NCBI RefSeq assembly: GCF_035658495.1
Contig: NZ_CP141944.1
Coordinates: 1,390,001 to 1,454,000, forward strand
DNA length: 64,000 nt
Direction of reading: 5' to 3'
DNA from: Novosphingobium sp. RL4
GTDB lineage: Bacteria > Pseudomonadota > Alphaproteobacteria > Sphingomonadales > Sphingomonadaceae
Shown: positions 16,097 to 24,577 of the stretch, one piece after another
How the letters are laid out: each line of letters begins with the position of its first letter
Numbering within the stretch: the first letter of the stretch is position 1
Translations under genes and position numbers: made by a program
The notes under the pieces: generated by a model
Seen by the model: only the letters and a program-made list of their open reading frames with translations
Database searches by the model: none
What the model was told of the DNA's origin: nothing

Positions 16097-17020
16097 ATGG
16101 CTTACACCGCCGCTGACGTGAAGAACCTGCGCGAGCGCACCGGCGCCGGCATGATGGACTGCAAGAAGGCCCTCGACGAGACCGGTGGCGATCTCGAAGC
16201 CGCCGTTGACGCGCTGCGCGCTCGCGGTCTGGCCGCTGCCGCCAAGAAGTCGAGCCGCACGGCTGCCGAAGGTCTGGTCGGCGTTGCCGTCACCGGCACC
16301 AAGGGCGTTGCCGTCGAAGTGAACTCGGAAACGGACTTCGTTGCGAAGAACGACCAGTTCCAGGACTTCGTCCGCAAGACCACCGAAGTCGCCCTCGGCG
16401 TTGCCGGTGACGACGTGGAAGCGCTCAAGGCCGCTGCCTACCCGAATGGCGGCACCGTTGGCGACGCGCTGACCAACAACGTTGCGACCATCGGCGAGAA
16501 CCAGCAGGTTCGCCGCCTGAAGACCGTCGAAGTCGCTCAGGGCCTCGTCGTTCCCTACATGCACAACGCTGCTGCGCCGAACCTCGGCAAGATCGGCGTG
16601 CTCGTCGCTCTCGAATCGGAAGCTTCGGCTGACGTTCTCGAAGCGCTCGGCAAGCAGATCGCGATGCACATCGCCGCTGCCTTCCCGCTGGCCCTCAACG
16701 CCGACGACCTCGACGCCGAGCTGATCGCGCGCGAGCGCAAGATCGCCGAAGAAAAGGCCGCGGAATCGGGCAAGCCCGAAGCCGTGCAGGCCAAGATGGT
16801 CGACGGTGCGATCGCCAAGTACGCCAAGGAAAACGCTCTGCTCTCGCAGGTCTTCGTCATGGACAACAAGACCCCGATCCAGCAGGTCGTCGACCAGGCC
16901 GGCAAGGAAGCCGGCGCCAAGATCGTGCTGAAGGACTATGTCCGCTTCCAGCTCGGCGAAGGCATCGAGAAGGAAGTCACCGACTTCGCAGCCGAAGTGG
17001 CTGCCGCTGTCGCCGGCTGA
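16097..17020 (+). CDS. tsf: elongation factor Ts
   Basis: 307 residues. Guanine-nucleotide exchange factor for EF-Tu. The N-terminal UBA-like domain ([20 protein letters not shown]) is followed by the core with [14 protein letters not shown] and the C-terminal coiled region; [19 protein letters not shown] ends the protein. Full length for the alphaproteobacterial form. It is followed by a strong terminator. Confidence 0.97.
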   Translation: MAYTAADVKNLRERTGAGMMDCKKALDETGGDLEAAVDALRARGLAAAAKKSSRTAAEGLVGVAVTGTKGVAVEVNSETDFVAKNDQFQDFVRKTTEVALGVAGDDVEALKAAAYPNGGTVGDALTNNVATIGENQQVRRLKTVEVAQGLVVPYMHNAAAPNLGKIGVLVALESEASADVLEALGKQIAMHIAAAFPLALNADDLDAELIARERKIAEEKAAESGKPEAVQAKMVDGAIAKYAKENALLSQVFVMDNKTPIQQVVDQAGKEAGAKIVLKDYVRFQLGEGIEKEVTDFAAEVAAAVAG

Positions 17021-17043
17021 TCCTTCGCGGATACCGAGATAAG

Positions 17044-17081
17044 AAAAGGGCCGGGGAGCGTTGGCTTCCCGGCCCTTTTTC
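17044..17081 (+). terminator. terminator after tsf
   Basis: AAAAGGGCCGGG pairs with CCCGGCCCTTTTT across a loop of about twelve bases, with a T-run. Confidence 0.92.
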
Positions 17082-17102
17082 TATGCGTGCCGTAGCGCCG
17101 GA

Positions 17103-17711
17103 TCAGTACGCAGCGGTGAAGCGCGCGCGGCTGTGGTTGTGGGCTTCCAGTTCGTCCACCATGGCGATGGCGTAGTCGGCGAAGCTGATCTTGCTCTCGC
17201 CCGCTTCGTCCGTGACGAGCTGGTCGGTGCCGGGGCGATAGGAGCCGGTGCGCGGGCCTTCGAAGATCAGCGCTGCGGGCGAGAAGAACGTCCAGTCCAC
17301 GTCGTCCGTCTTTCTCAGGGCGTCGAGGAAGGTGATGCCGCCCATGGCAAAGGGCTTCCATTCCTCGGGGAAGTCGGGCGAATCGATGAGGCGCTTGCCG
17401 GGCGCCACTTCGAGACTGGCGGCGCCGCCGGTGACCAGCAGGCGCGAAACTCCGGCCTTGCGGATTGCGGAAAGCAAGGTTTCGGCCGGAACGTCGAAGT
17501 GCAGGGCGCTGATCACGGCGTCGCTACCGGCGATGAGCGCCGCGAGGGCTTCGGGGTCTGCGGCGTCGCCGGCTTCGGCGGTTACGCCCGGAGCAGCGGC
17601 GATCTTTTCGGGATTGCGCGCGATGGCGAGCACTTCATGGCCGCGTGCGGCGGCTTCTTTGACGATTTCCGATCCGGCGCGGCCGCTGGCGCCGAGGACT
17701 GCGATCTTCAT
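17103..17711 (-). CDS. NAD(P)-binding oxidoreductase (NmrA/YwnB-like atypical SDR)
   Basis: 202 residues. MKIAVLGASGRAGSEIVKEA is the Rossmann GxxGxxG; DAVISALHF and LLVTGGAASLEV follow, and there is no classical YxxxK pair, as in the NmrA-like atypical SDRs. The segment VDWTFFSPAALIFEGPRTGSY is typical of the family. Often a redox sensor or quinone/flavin reductase-like enzyme; substrate unknown. Start ATG 17711. It is divergent from an HxlR regulator with an inverted repeat between them, so it is the likely target of that regulator. Confidence 0.85.
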   Translation of the reverse strand: MKIAVLGASGRAGSEIVKEAAARGHEVLAIARNPEKIAAAPGVTAEAGDAADPEALAALIAGSDAVISALHFDVPAETLLSAIRKAGVSRLLVTGGAASLEVAPGKRLIDSPDFPEEWKPFAMGGITFLDALRKTDDVDWTFFSPAALIFEGPRTGSYRPGTDQLVTDEAGESKISFADYAIAMVDELEAHNHSRARFTAAY

Positions 17712-17722
17712 TACGATTACTC

Positions 17723-17740
17723 CACTAGTTTCCAATAGTG
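17723..17740. promoter_or_regulatory. inverted-repeat operator between oxidoreductase and hxlR genes
   Basis: CACTA (17723-17727), eight bases, TAGTG (17736-17740), a perfect dyad in the 54-base divergent gap. It is placed as an HxlR-family autoregulatory site would be. Confidence 0.55.
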
Positions 17741-17765
17741 ACCAAGTGTGGCATGGGGTGCGCCT

Positions 17766-18194
17766 ATGCAAGAAGGCACTTTCATCGCACCGGGTTACCC
17801 GGAGGAAACCGGCGGCAGGCAGCCGGACGTCTATGCCGCGAATTGTCCGACCCGGCAGCTGCTCGACCGTATTGCCGATAAGTGGAGCGTGCTGATTTTG
17901 ACGACGCTTGGCGGGGGCCAGATGCGCTTCAATGCGCTCAAGCGCCGGATCGACGGAATCTCGCAGAAGATGCTGAGCCAGACCTTACGTTCGCTGGAGC
18001 GGGACGGGCTGGTCGCGCGTCATGTCGTGCCGACTGTGCCTGTCACCGTCAGTTATGCGATCACGCCGCTTGGCAGCGAACTTATCGAGGCGCTTCAGGC
18101 AATGATCGACTGGGCCGAGCGACGCATGGCGATGGTGGGAGAAGCGCAGTGTGCCTATGATACACGAGAGCGGGAACGACTGATCGGAGCGTGA
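17766..18194 (+). CDS. HxlR-family winged-helix regulator
   Basis: 142 residues. The HxlR signature NCPTRQLLDRIADKWSVLIL with the Cys at about residue 27 is followed by MRFNALKRRIDGISQKMLSQTLRSLERDGLV (recognition helix and wing) and YAITPLGSEL. The conserved Cys often senses electrophiles or quinones. Start ATG 17766. It is divergently arranged with the oxidoreductase at 17103-17711 across a CACTA-N8-TAGTG dyad. Confidence 0.9.
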   Translation: MQEGTFIAPGYPEETGGRQPDVYAANCPTRQLLDRIADKWSVLILTTLGGGQMRFNALKRRIDGISQKMLSQTLRSLERDGLVARHVVPTVPVTVSYAITPLGSELIEALQAMIDWAERRMAMVGEAQCAYDTRERERLIGA

Positions 18195-18198
18195 GGCT

Positions 18199-18936
18199 TC
18201 AGTAAATTTTCCTGAACTTCCAGCCCGTCAAGCGCAGCATTAATTCGCCTGTGCGGCGTGCCCTGTTCTTTTCCGGGGCCCAGTAATTGCCAAAGTGATA
18301 GCCATTGGCGTCACGTTTTTCGAAAAGCCATTCGGATCCGTCGATTCCGACCTTGCCGCATTCGACGCTGCGGAATTCGAACAGCATTGTCTCGGCCGAT
18401 GCCTGCCTGATTTTAACCAGTTCATCCGGCTGCAAGGGGCGATGGATCTGTCGGCCGATCTTGCCGGGCTCATAGCCCCCTGAGCCTGAAAGTTCTACGG
18501 CGTCCAGTCGGCCGCCCTCCGCGTCGAAAGTTACACGCACGACCACCGGATGATGGAAAGTGGGCAGCCACGTAAATCGAAACTGTTCTTGTTCAGTCCG
18601 ATCGGACAATGAGGCCGAAGCCAAGGATGGCTCCCCCGCTGCGGCGAGGGCATCGGAATACCATTCTCTTTCAAAAGGCGAGAATAGCGGTAAGCAGTGA
18701 CGATTGCATTGCAGGCCCAGCGATGTCCATTCTTTAGGAAAATAGCCACGCGTTTCGCGCGTGAGAAGGGCCGGATCGTCAGGCCGCAGTTCGGGCTTGC
18801 AGGTAGCCGGTTGTTCGCTGCCTGATGATGGCAATGATTCATATTGCGTTGGCGGAGCATCGCCCCTCAAACTGACGAATATCGTCATCGCCGCAAGACA
18901 GGAAAGGTGATGCCGAGCAATATACGAAGTCCCCAT
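18199..18936 (-). CDS. putative exported protein, orphan
   Basis: 245 residues from ATG 18936. An N-terminal hydrophobic stretch (HHLSCLAAMTIFVSLRG) may be a signal sequence. The mature part has several Cys (CKPELRPDD, LQCNRHCLPLF, VECGKVG) that could form disulfides, and a C-terminal domain WLFEKRDANGYHFGNYWAP. No family recognised. The base composition is visibly more AT-rich than its neighbours, consistent with recent transfer. A perfect hairpin (18946-18967) lies ten bases before the start codon. It sits between tsf/hxlR and pyrH, genes that are often closer together. Confidence 0.6.
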   Translation of the reverse strand: MGTSYIARHHLSCLAAMTIFVSLRGDAPPTQYESLPSSGSEQPATCKPELRPDDPALLTRETRGYFPKEWTSLGLQCNRHCLPLFSPFEREWYSDALAAAGEPSLASASLSDRTEQEQFRFTWLPTFHHPVVVRVTFDAEGGRLDAVELSGSGGYEPGKIGRQIHRPLQPDELVKIRQASAETMLFEFRSVECGKVGIDGSEWLFEKRDANGYHFGNYWAPEKNRARRTGELMLRLTGWKFRKIY

Positions 18937-18945
18937 AGTGTTTTT

Positions 18946-18967
18946 CTTGCCTATCATCTTAGGCAAG
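18946..18967 (-). promoter_or_regulatory. hairpin just upstream of the orphan gene start
   Basis: CTTGCCTA (18946-18953) and TAGGCAAG (18960-18967) form a perfect eight-base dyad with a six-base loop. On the minus strand it ends nine bases before ATG 18936 and is followed by AAAAA, so it could be a translational or protein-binding operator. Confidence 0.4.
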
Positions 18968-19082
18968 TCAAACTGGGGCCTTTTCTGCGGGTCGCCCGCG
19001 CTCATCCACAAGCTCGCCCCTTGGCAATCCGCGCGCGCGCTCCTAAAGCCGGGCGGTCCTGCCCAGAGGAGATTGTGCGGCC

Positions 19083-19805
19083 ATGAGTTCTTCCCCCTAC
19101 AAGCGCGTCCTTCTCAAACTGTCGGGCGAGGTCTTGATGGGGAGCCAGCAGTTCGGGATCGACCCCGATTTCGTCGCTGAACTCGCCAGGGAAGTGAAGG
19201 CGGCCAAGGAGACCGGGCTGGAGATCTGCCTTGTCATCGGCGGCGGCAATATCTTCCGCGGCATGGCCGGTGCCGCGCGCGGCATGGACCGTGCGCAGGC
19301 CGACTACATGGGCATGCTGGCCACTGTCATGAATGCGCTCGCGATGCAGAACGCGCTTGAGCAGCTGGGCGTGGAAACCCGCGTGCAGTCCGCCGTCCAG
19401 ATGGATCAGGTCTGCGAGCCGGTGATCCGCCGTCGCGCCGAGCGTCACCTCGAAAAGGGCCGCGTGGTGATCTTCGCCGCCGGCGTGGGCGCACCCTATT
19501 TCACGACCGATTCGGGCGCTGCCCTGCGCGCCGCCGAAATGCGCTGCGACGCCCTGCTCAAGGGCACCAGCGTGGACGGCGTCTACGACAGCGATCCCAA
19601 GACCAATCCCGACGCGAAGCGTTATGATTCGGTCGACTACGACACCGTCCTTGCCGACAACCTGAAGGTGATGGACGCCTCCGCCGTGGCCCTGTGCCGC
19701 GACAACTCAATCCCGATCGTCGTGTTCTCGATCCGCGAGAAGGGCAATCTTGCCACTGTTCTCGCGGGTGGCGGCATCAAGACGGTCGTCCAGAAAGGAG
19801 CCTGA
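19083..19805 (+). CDS. pyrH: uridylate kinase
   Basis: 240-residue hexameric UMP kinase of the amino-acid-kinase fold. [14 protein letters not shown] opens the protein; [30 protein letters not shown] and [15 protein letters not shown] are the conserved nucleotide-binding loops. First gene of the pyrH-frr-uppS-cdsA-dxr-rseP-bamA-skp-fabZ run, with three bases to frr. Confidence 0.97.
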   Translation: MSSSPYKRVLLKLSGEVLMGSQQFGIDPDFVAELAREVKAAKETGLEICLVIGGGNIFRGMAGAARGMDRAQADYMGMLATVMNALAMQNALEQLGVETRVQSAVQMDQVCEPVIRRRAERHLEKGRVVIFAAGVGAPYFTTDSGAALRAAEMRCDALLKGTSVDGVYDSDPKTNPDAKRYDSVDYDTVLADNLKVMDASAVALCRDNSIPIVVFSIREKGNLATVLAGGGIKTVVQKGA

Positions 19806-19808
19806 TTC

Positions 19809-20366
19809 ATGGCCAAGTACGACAAGGCGGACCTCGAGCGCCGCATGATGGGCGCCATCGACGCGCTCAAGCACGATCTCTCGGGCCTGCGCACCGGCCG
19901 CGCCAATACGGCGCTGCTCGAACCGATCATGGTCACCGTCTACGGCGCGAACACGCCGATCACCCAGGTCGCCACGATTTCGGCGCCCGAGCCGCGCATG
20001 CTTTCGGTGCAGGTGTGGGACAAGTCGAACATCGGCCCCGTCGAAAAGGCGATCCGCTCGGCCGGTCTCGGCCTCAACCCGATCAGCGACGGCAACACCC
20101 TGCGCCTGCCCATTCCCGACCTGACCGAGGAACGCCGCAAGGAACTGGCCAAGCTCGCCAGCTCCTATGCCGAAAAGGCGCGCGTCGCCGTGCGCAACGT
20201 GCGCCGTGACGGTATCGAGAACCTGAAGGCGGACGAGAAGAAGAAGGAAATCTCGGAAGACGAGCGCAAGCGCGGCGAAACCGAAGTCCAGAAGCTGACC
20301 GACGATATCATCAAGCAGCTCGACGAGGAATTCGGCCGCAAGGAGAAGGAAATCCTCGGCAAGTGA
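19809..20366 (+). CDS. frr: ribosome recycling factor
   Basis: 185 residues, full length. Splits post-termination ribosomes together with EF-G. Conserved blocks: LSGLRTGRANTALLEPIMV, VWDKSNIGPVEKAIRSAGLGLNP and RLPIPDLTEERRKEL, then the Lys/Glu-rich coiled stem (KADEKKKEISEDERKR). Three bases separate it from pyrH; AGAAAGGAGCC gives a strong SD. Confidence 0.97.
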   Translation: MAKYDKADLERRMMGAIDALKHDLSGLRTGRANTALLEPIMVTVYGANTPITQVATISAPEPRMLSVQVWDKSNIGPVEKAIRSAGLGLNPISDGNTLRLPIPDLTEERRKELAKLASSYAEKARVAVRNVRRDGIENLKADEKKKEISEDERKRGETEVQKLTDDIIKQLDEEFGRKEKEILGK

Positions 20367-20396
20367 GGCCTTGCGGTCCGCTTGGAGGAATGTCTG

Positions 20397-21086
20397 ATGG
20401 CGAAGAGTGAACCCGTCTCGGCGCGCCATGTTGCCATCATCATGGATGGTAACGGGCGCTGGGCCAAGAAGCGCCACCTGCCGCGCGCGCTGGGCCACCA
20501 GCGCGGCGTCGAATCGGTTCGGCGCGTGGTGCGCGGCGCGCGCGAGATGGGGCTGGAGGCGCTGACGCTCTACGCCTTTTCGACCGAGAACTGGCGCCGG
20601 CCGGAGGAGGAAGTCTCCGACCTCATGAGCCTGATGAAGCGCTTCATCCTCTCCGACCTCGACGAGTTCGCAGCGGCAGGGGTGCGGCTCAAGATCATCG
20701 GCGATTACAAGGCGTTCAAGCCCGACGTCGTGGAACTGGTCGAAGGTGCGGTCGCCCGCACCGCCGGCAACACCGGGACCACGCTGGCGGTCGCGCTCAA
20801 CTACGGTTCGCAGGACGAGATCGCCCGCGCCGCCACCAAGGCGGCCGCCAAGGGACCGATCACGCCCGAGAGCATCGCGGCCGAGCTCGATACCGCGGAC
20901 CTGCCGCCGCTCGACCTGCTGATCCGCACTTCGGGCGAAGTGCGGCTGTCGAACTTCCTGCTCTGGCAGGCCGCCTATGCCGAGATGATGTTCACCGAAG
21001 TGCTCTGGCCGGATTTCACCGCCGAACACTTGCGGCAGGCTCTCGAAGATTTCTCCACGCGGGACCGACGTTATGGCGGACGCTGA
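20397..21086 (+). CDS. uppS: undecaprenyl diphosphate synthase
   Basis: 229-residue cis-prenyltransferase making the C55 lipid carrier for peptidoglycan. ARHVAIIMDGNGRWAKKR contains the catalytic Asp; GHQRGVESVRRVVR, LYAFSTENWRRP and DLLIRTSGEVRLSNFLLWQAAYAE are signature regions. ATG 20397 has TTGGAGGAA upstream. The 3' end overlaps cdsA by 14 bases. Confidence 0.96.
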   Translation: MAKSEPVSARHVAIIMDGNGRWAKKRHLPRALGHQRGVESVRRVVRGAREMGLEALTLYAFSTENWRRPEEEVSDLMSLMKRFILSDLDEFAAAGVRLKIIGDYKAFKPDVVELVEGAVARTAGNTGTTLAVALNYGSQDEIARAATKAAAKGPITPESIAAELDTADLPPLDLLIRTSGEVRLSNFLLWQAAYAEMMFTEVLWPDFTAEHLRQALEDFSTRDRRYGGR

Positions 21087-21846
21087 TCCGGTGAAGAAGA
21101 ACGCCGACCTCAAGGTGCGGAGCATCTCGGCGGCAGTCATGCTGCTGGTCGCGGGCAGCACGCTGTGGCTCGGCGGCGTGGTCTGGACCGCCTTCGTCTG
21201 CGCGGTGGCGCTCGGCGTGCTGTGGGAATGGGTCAAGCTCGCGCGGGGCGGCACGCAGAACCCGGCGGAGCGGGCAGCCTTCAACTTCGGCGGCATGGTC
21301 TACGTCGGCATCGGCGCCGCCATGCTGCTGTTCCTCCGCAACCCCGCATTCAGCCTGGCGCCGCTGCTGACGGTGCTGCTCGCGGTGATCGGAGTCGACG
21401 TCGGCGCCTACTTTACCGGACGTGCACTGGGGGGTCCGAAAATCGCGCCTGCCATCAGTCCTTCGAAAACGTGGTCCGGCCTCCTTGGCGGCGTTTTAGG
21501 TGCCACTCTGGTGCTGTTCGGTGCCGCCAGGTTCTGGCAGGAGGGGCTGATCTCGGTCCATCCGCAGGGCAATGCCGCCGACGGTCCGGCTTGCTTCGGG
21601 ATGCAGCCCTGCTGGTACCTGACGGCAAACCCGGTGCCGCTATTCGCAACCTGCCTGATGACCGGCATCCTCCTCGCCGTCTGCGCGCAGGCCGGAGATT
21701 TCTTCGAGAGCTGGATGAAGCGGCGGGCAGGGGTCAAGGATTCGGGCCACTTCATTCCGGGCCACGGCGGTTTCTTCGACCGGCTCGACGGCTTGCTCGC
21801 GGTGCTTTTCGTGTTAGGCCTCATGATCCTGTTCCAGCCGCGATGA
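21073..21846 (+). CDS. cdsA: phosphatidate cytidylyltransferase
   Basis: 257-residue multi-pass enzyme making CDP-diacylglycerol from phosphatidate and CTP, feeding pssA and pgsA in this window. The C-terminal CdsA signature (KDSGHFIPGHGGFFDRLDGL) is intact, as is GDFFESWMKRRAGVKD. About seven hydrophobic segments. It overlaps uppS at its start and dxr (ATGA) at its end. Confidence 0.96.
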   Translation: MADADPVKKNADLKVRSISAAVMLLVAGSTLWLGGVVWTAFVCAVALGVLWEWVKLARGGTQNPAERAAFNFGGMVYVGIGAAMLLFLRNPAFSLAPLLTVLLAVIGVDVGAYFTGRALGGPKIAPAISPSKTWSGLLGGVLGATLVLFGAARFWQEGLISVHPQGNAADGPACFGMQPCWYLTANPVPLFATCLMTGILLAVCAQAGDFFESWMKRRAGVKDSGHFIPGHGGFFDRLDGLLAVLFVLGLMILFQPR

Positions 21847-23003
21847 CGACCATGCGCACCATTTCCGTTCTCGGAGCCACCGGCTCGATAGGCGCCTCGA
21901 CGCTGGACCTCGTGCGGCGCAGCCCCGCCGACTGGCGGGTCGTGGCGCTGACCGCCAACGCCAACGTGCCTGAACTGGCGCGGCTCGCGGTGGAGTTTTC
22001 CGCCCAAATCGCCGTCGTCGCCGACGAGGCCAGTCTCGCGGACTTGCGCGAAGCGCTGGCCGGCACGGGAATCGAGGCGGCAGGCGGTCAGGCCGCGCTG
22101 GTCGAGGCCGCGGCGCGCGGCGCCGACGTCACGGTTGCCGCCATCGTCGGCTGCGCGGGCCTCGCGCCCACCATGGCCGCGATCGAGCAGGGCCGCGTCA
22201 TTGCGCTCGCGAACAAGGAAGCCCTGGTTTCGGCCGGTGAGGTCATGACGGCCGCCGTCGCCCGTCACGGTGCCACGCTGCTGCCGATCGATTCCGAGCA
22301 CAATGCGATCTTCCAGTGCCTTCAGGGCAACGATCTCGACGATGTTCGCTGGATCACGCTCACCGCCAGTGGCGGGCCGTTCCGGGACTGGTCGCTCGAC
22401 AAGCTGACGCTGGCCACTCCGGCGCAGGCGGTCAAGCATCCGAACTGGGACATGGGCGCGAAGATCAGCGTCGATTCGGCGACGATGTTCAACAAGGGCC
22501 TCGAACTGATCGAGGCGCACTATCTCTTCCCGGTGGGCCTCGATCGTCTCCGCATCATCGTCCACCCGCAATCGGTCGTCCATTCGATGGTCGAATACCG
22601 CGACGGTTCGACACTGGCGCAGCTCGGACCTTCCGACATGCGGGTGCCGATCGCCTCGGCATTGGCGTGGCCGGGGCGGATGGACACGCCCTGCGCGCCG
22701 CTCGACCTTGCGGAAATCGGTGAGCTCACCTTCCGCCGTCCCGACGAAGTGCGTTTTCCCGCAACGCGTCTTGCCAGAGAAGCTGCGGAGGCCGGAGGCG
22801 GCATCCCCGCCGTGCTCAATGCCGCTAACGAGGTGGCGGTGGCCGCTTTTCTCGGTGGCCGGATACCCTTCACCCGCATCGCCGCCCAGGTCGAGGACGT
22901 GCTCGGCGCCTATTCGCCGGCCCCGCCCGCGAGCCTGTCGGACGTACTGGCTGTTGACGGCGAGGCGCGGGCAAGGGCAAGCATGCTCGCAGGGGCCGCG
23001 TGA
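21843..23003 (+). CDS. dxr: 1-deoxy-D-xylulose 5-phosphate reductoisomerase
   Basis: 386 residues. Second step of the MEP isoprenoid pathway, producing MEP with NADPH; it supplies the precursors that UppS condenses. GATGSIGASTLDLVRR (NADPH site), ALANKEALVSAGE, LPIDSEHNAIFQCL (metal-binding Asp/Glu) and DMGAKISVDSATMFNKGLE are intact. The start ATG overlaps the cdsA stop. Confidence 0.97.
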   Translation: MTTMRTISVLGATGSIGASTLDLVRRSPADWRVVALTANANVPELARLAVEFSAQIAVVADEASLADLREALAGTGIEAAGGQAALVEAAARGADVTVAAIVGCAGLAPTMAAIEQGRVIALANKEALVSAGEVMTAAVARHGATLLPIDSEHNAIFQCLQGNDLDDVRWITLTASGGPFRDWSLDKLTLATPAQAVKHPNWDMGAKISVDSATMFNKGLELIEAHYLFPVGLDRLRIIVHPQSVVHSMVEYRDGSTLAQLGPSDMRVPIASALAWPGRMDTPCAPLDLAEIGELTFRRPDEVRFPATRLAREAAEAGGGIPAVLNAANEVAVAAFLGGRIPFTRIAAQVEDVLGAYSPAPPASLSDVLAVDGEARARASMLAGAA

Positions 23004-23033
23004 CGATACGCGGTCCGATGGAGATTCTCTGAT

Positions 23034-24419
23034 TTGACCGGATCGCCCAATCTGCTGACGACGATCTTCGCGTTCCTGCTGGTTCTCGGGCCGCTCGTGC
23101 TGATCCACGAACTCGGCCACTATCTGGTCGGAAGGCTGTTCGGCGTGAAGGCGGATGCCTTCTCGATCGGCTTCGGCAAGGAGATCGCCGGCTGGACCGA
23201 CAGGCGGGGTACTCGCTGGAAGCTCTCGGCGCTGCCGCTGGGCGGCTATGTCCAGTTCGCTGGCGACATGAACCCGGCTTCGGCGCCGAGCGCGGCGGAA
23301 GACGGCCTGACTCCGCAGGAGCGGGCGCGCACCTTCCACGTCAAGCCGCTCTGGCAGCGGGCGCTGATCGTTCTGGCCGGCCCCCTGACCAATTTCCTGC
23401 TCTGCGTGCTGATCCTGGCCGGTTTCGTCTATGCGAACGGACGCCTGATCGCCGATGCCGAAGTGGCGGGTTTCTCCGAATCGTCGGCCGCGAAGCAGGC
23501 GGGGCTGCGGGTCGGGGATCGCATCGTCGCCATTGATGGCAACCGCATCGGCAGCATCACCGATATCCCCGAACATACAGTCTACTTCCCGAACAAGACC
23601 GTGAACGTGATGGTCGATCGCGACGGGCGAAATGTCACGCTCCCCGTCAAGCTTTCCGGCGAGGAAGTTAGCGACAGGTTCGGCAACAAGGCCCGGATCG
23701 GCGACATCGGCATCGATTTTGCGGTTCCCGTGGTCAGCGGTTTCTTCGGCGATTCGCCTGCCGAGGAGGCGGGCATGGAGATCGGCGACCGTATCGTCGC
23801 GGTCGATGGCGTCGGCGTGACGAGCTTCCTTCAGGTGCCGCCGCTCATCATGTCGCGGGCGGGGCAGAAGGTCACGATCACGGTAATGCGCAAGGGCGAA
23901 GCCCATGTGCTGCCGATGACGATCGGCAGCGCGACGCAGACAGGCAGCAATGGCCGCACAGAGACCATCGGTCGCATCGGTGTTCAGTCGGGCTTCGGCC
24001 GCCGGGAGGCTGTCGGTCCGGTTCAGGCGCTGGGCATCGGCGTGGAGCGGAGCTTCGCGACCATGGGCACCATGATCACGGGAATCCGCCAGATCATCGT
24101 CGGGGACCGTTCGGTCCGGGAACTGGGCGGCCCGATCAAGATCGCCAAGTATTCCGGTGAGCAGTTCACCCTTGGTTGGGAGCCTTTCGTGGGCTTCGTG
24201 GCCATGATCTCGATTAACTTGGCATTCATCAATCTCCTGCCAATTCCTGGGCTCGACGGCGGGCACCTGGCTTTCTACGCGGCTGAACTGGTCCGTCGGA
24301 AGCCCTTGGGCCTGCGCAGTCAGGAATGGGCGATCCGCACCGGGGTGGCACTCGTGCTGGCCTTGATGCTGTTCGTCACTGTCAACGATCTGGCTTCTCT
24401 CCCGATTTTCGGGGGATAG
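23034..24419 (+). CDS. rseP: site-2 intramembrane metalloprotease RseP
   Basis: 461 residues. Cleaves anti-sigma factors within the membrane during envelope stress. The zinc site HELGH is at residues 25-29 in the first membrane segment, with a second metal/active-site motif NLLPIPGLDGGHL near residue 403. Two PDZ domains lie between (about residues 130-205 and 220-290: SAAKQAGLRVGDRIVAIDG and AEEAGMEIGDRIVAVDG). The start is TTG 23034, with GGAGA eight bases upstream. It lies immediately before bamA, as usual. Confidence 0.95.
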   Translation: MTGSPNLLTTIFAFLLVLGPLVLIHELGHYLVGRLFGVKADAFSIGFGKEIAGWTDRRGTRWKLSALPLGGYVQFAGDMNPASAPSAAEDGLTPQERARTFHVKPLWQRALIVLAGPLTNFLLCVLILAGFVYANGRLIADAEVAGFSESSAAKQAGLRVGDRIVAIDGNRIGSITDIPEHTVYFPNKTVNVMVDRDGRNVTLPVKLSGEEVSDRFGNKARIGDIGIDFAVPVVSGFFGDSPAEEAGMEIGDRIVAVDGVGVTSFLQVPPLIMSRAGQKVTITVMRKGEAHVLPMTIGSATQTGSNGRTETIGRIGVQSGFGRREAVGPVQALGIGVERSFATMGTMITGIRQIIVGDRSVRELGGPIKIAKYSGEQFTLGWEPFVGFVAMISINLAFINLLPIPGLDGGHLAFYAAELVRRKPLGLRSQEWAIRTGVALVLALMLFVTVNDLASLPIFGG

Positions 24420-24505
24420 GCTGAAGGAATTCATCAGCGATCACATTTCCGCCGGGATTGGCTGCTTGATTGGACGTCGTCCATCGGGCAGATGGGCGCG
24501 ATTGT

Positions 24506-24520
24506 CTGTCATTTTGACAG
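24506..24520. promoter_or_regulatory. perfect dyad upstream of bamA
   Basis: CTGTCA-TTT-TGACAG, 58 bases before the bamA start in the 158-base rseP-bamA gap. It may be a regulator-binding site or small hairpin; which protein would bind is unknown. Confidence 0.3.
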
Positions 24521-24577
24521 GCAGCCTGGCGGATCGATCGGGGTCCTCGCGAAAGCGAATACGGGAATTTGCGTAGA

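Noticed and set aside
21408..24434. A 1008-codon open frame on the minus strand
   Set aside because: It lies antisense to cdsA, dxr and rseP, all with intact motifs. Its translation is rich in Arg/His/Asp without domains, as expected of a GC-rich shadow frame.
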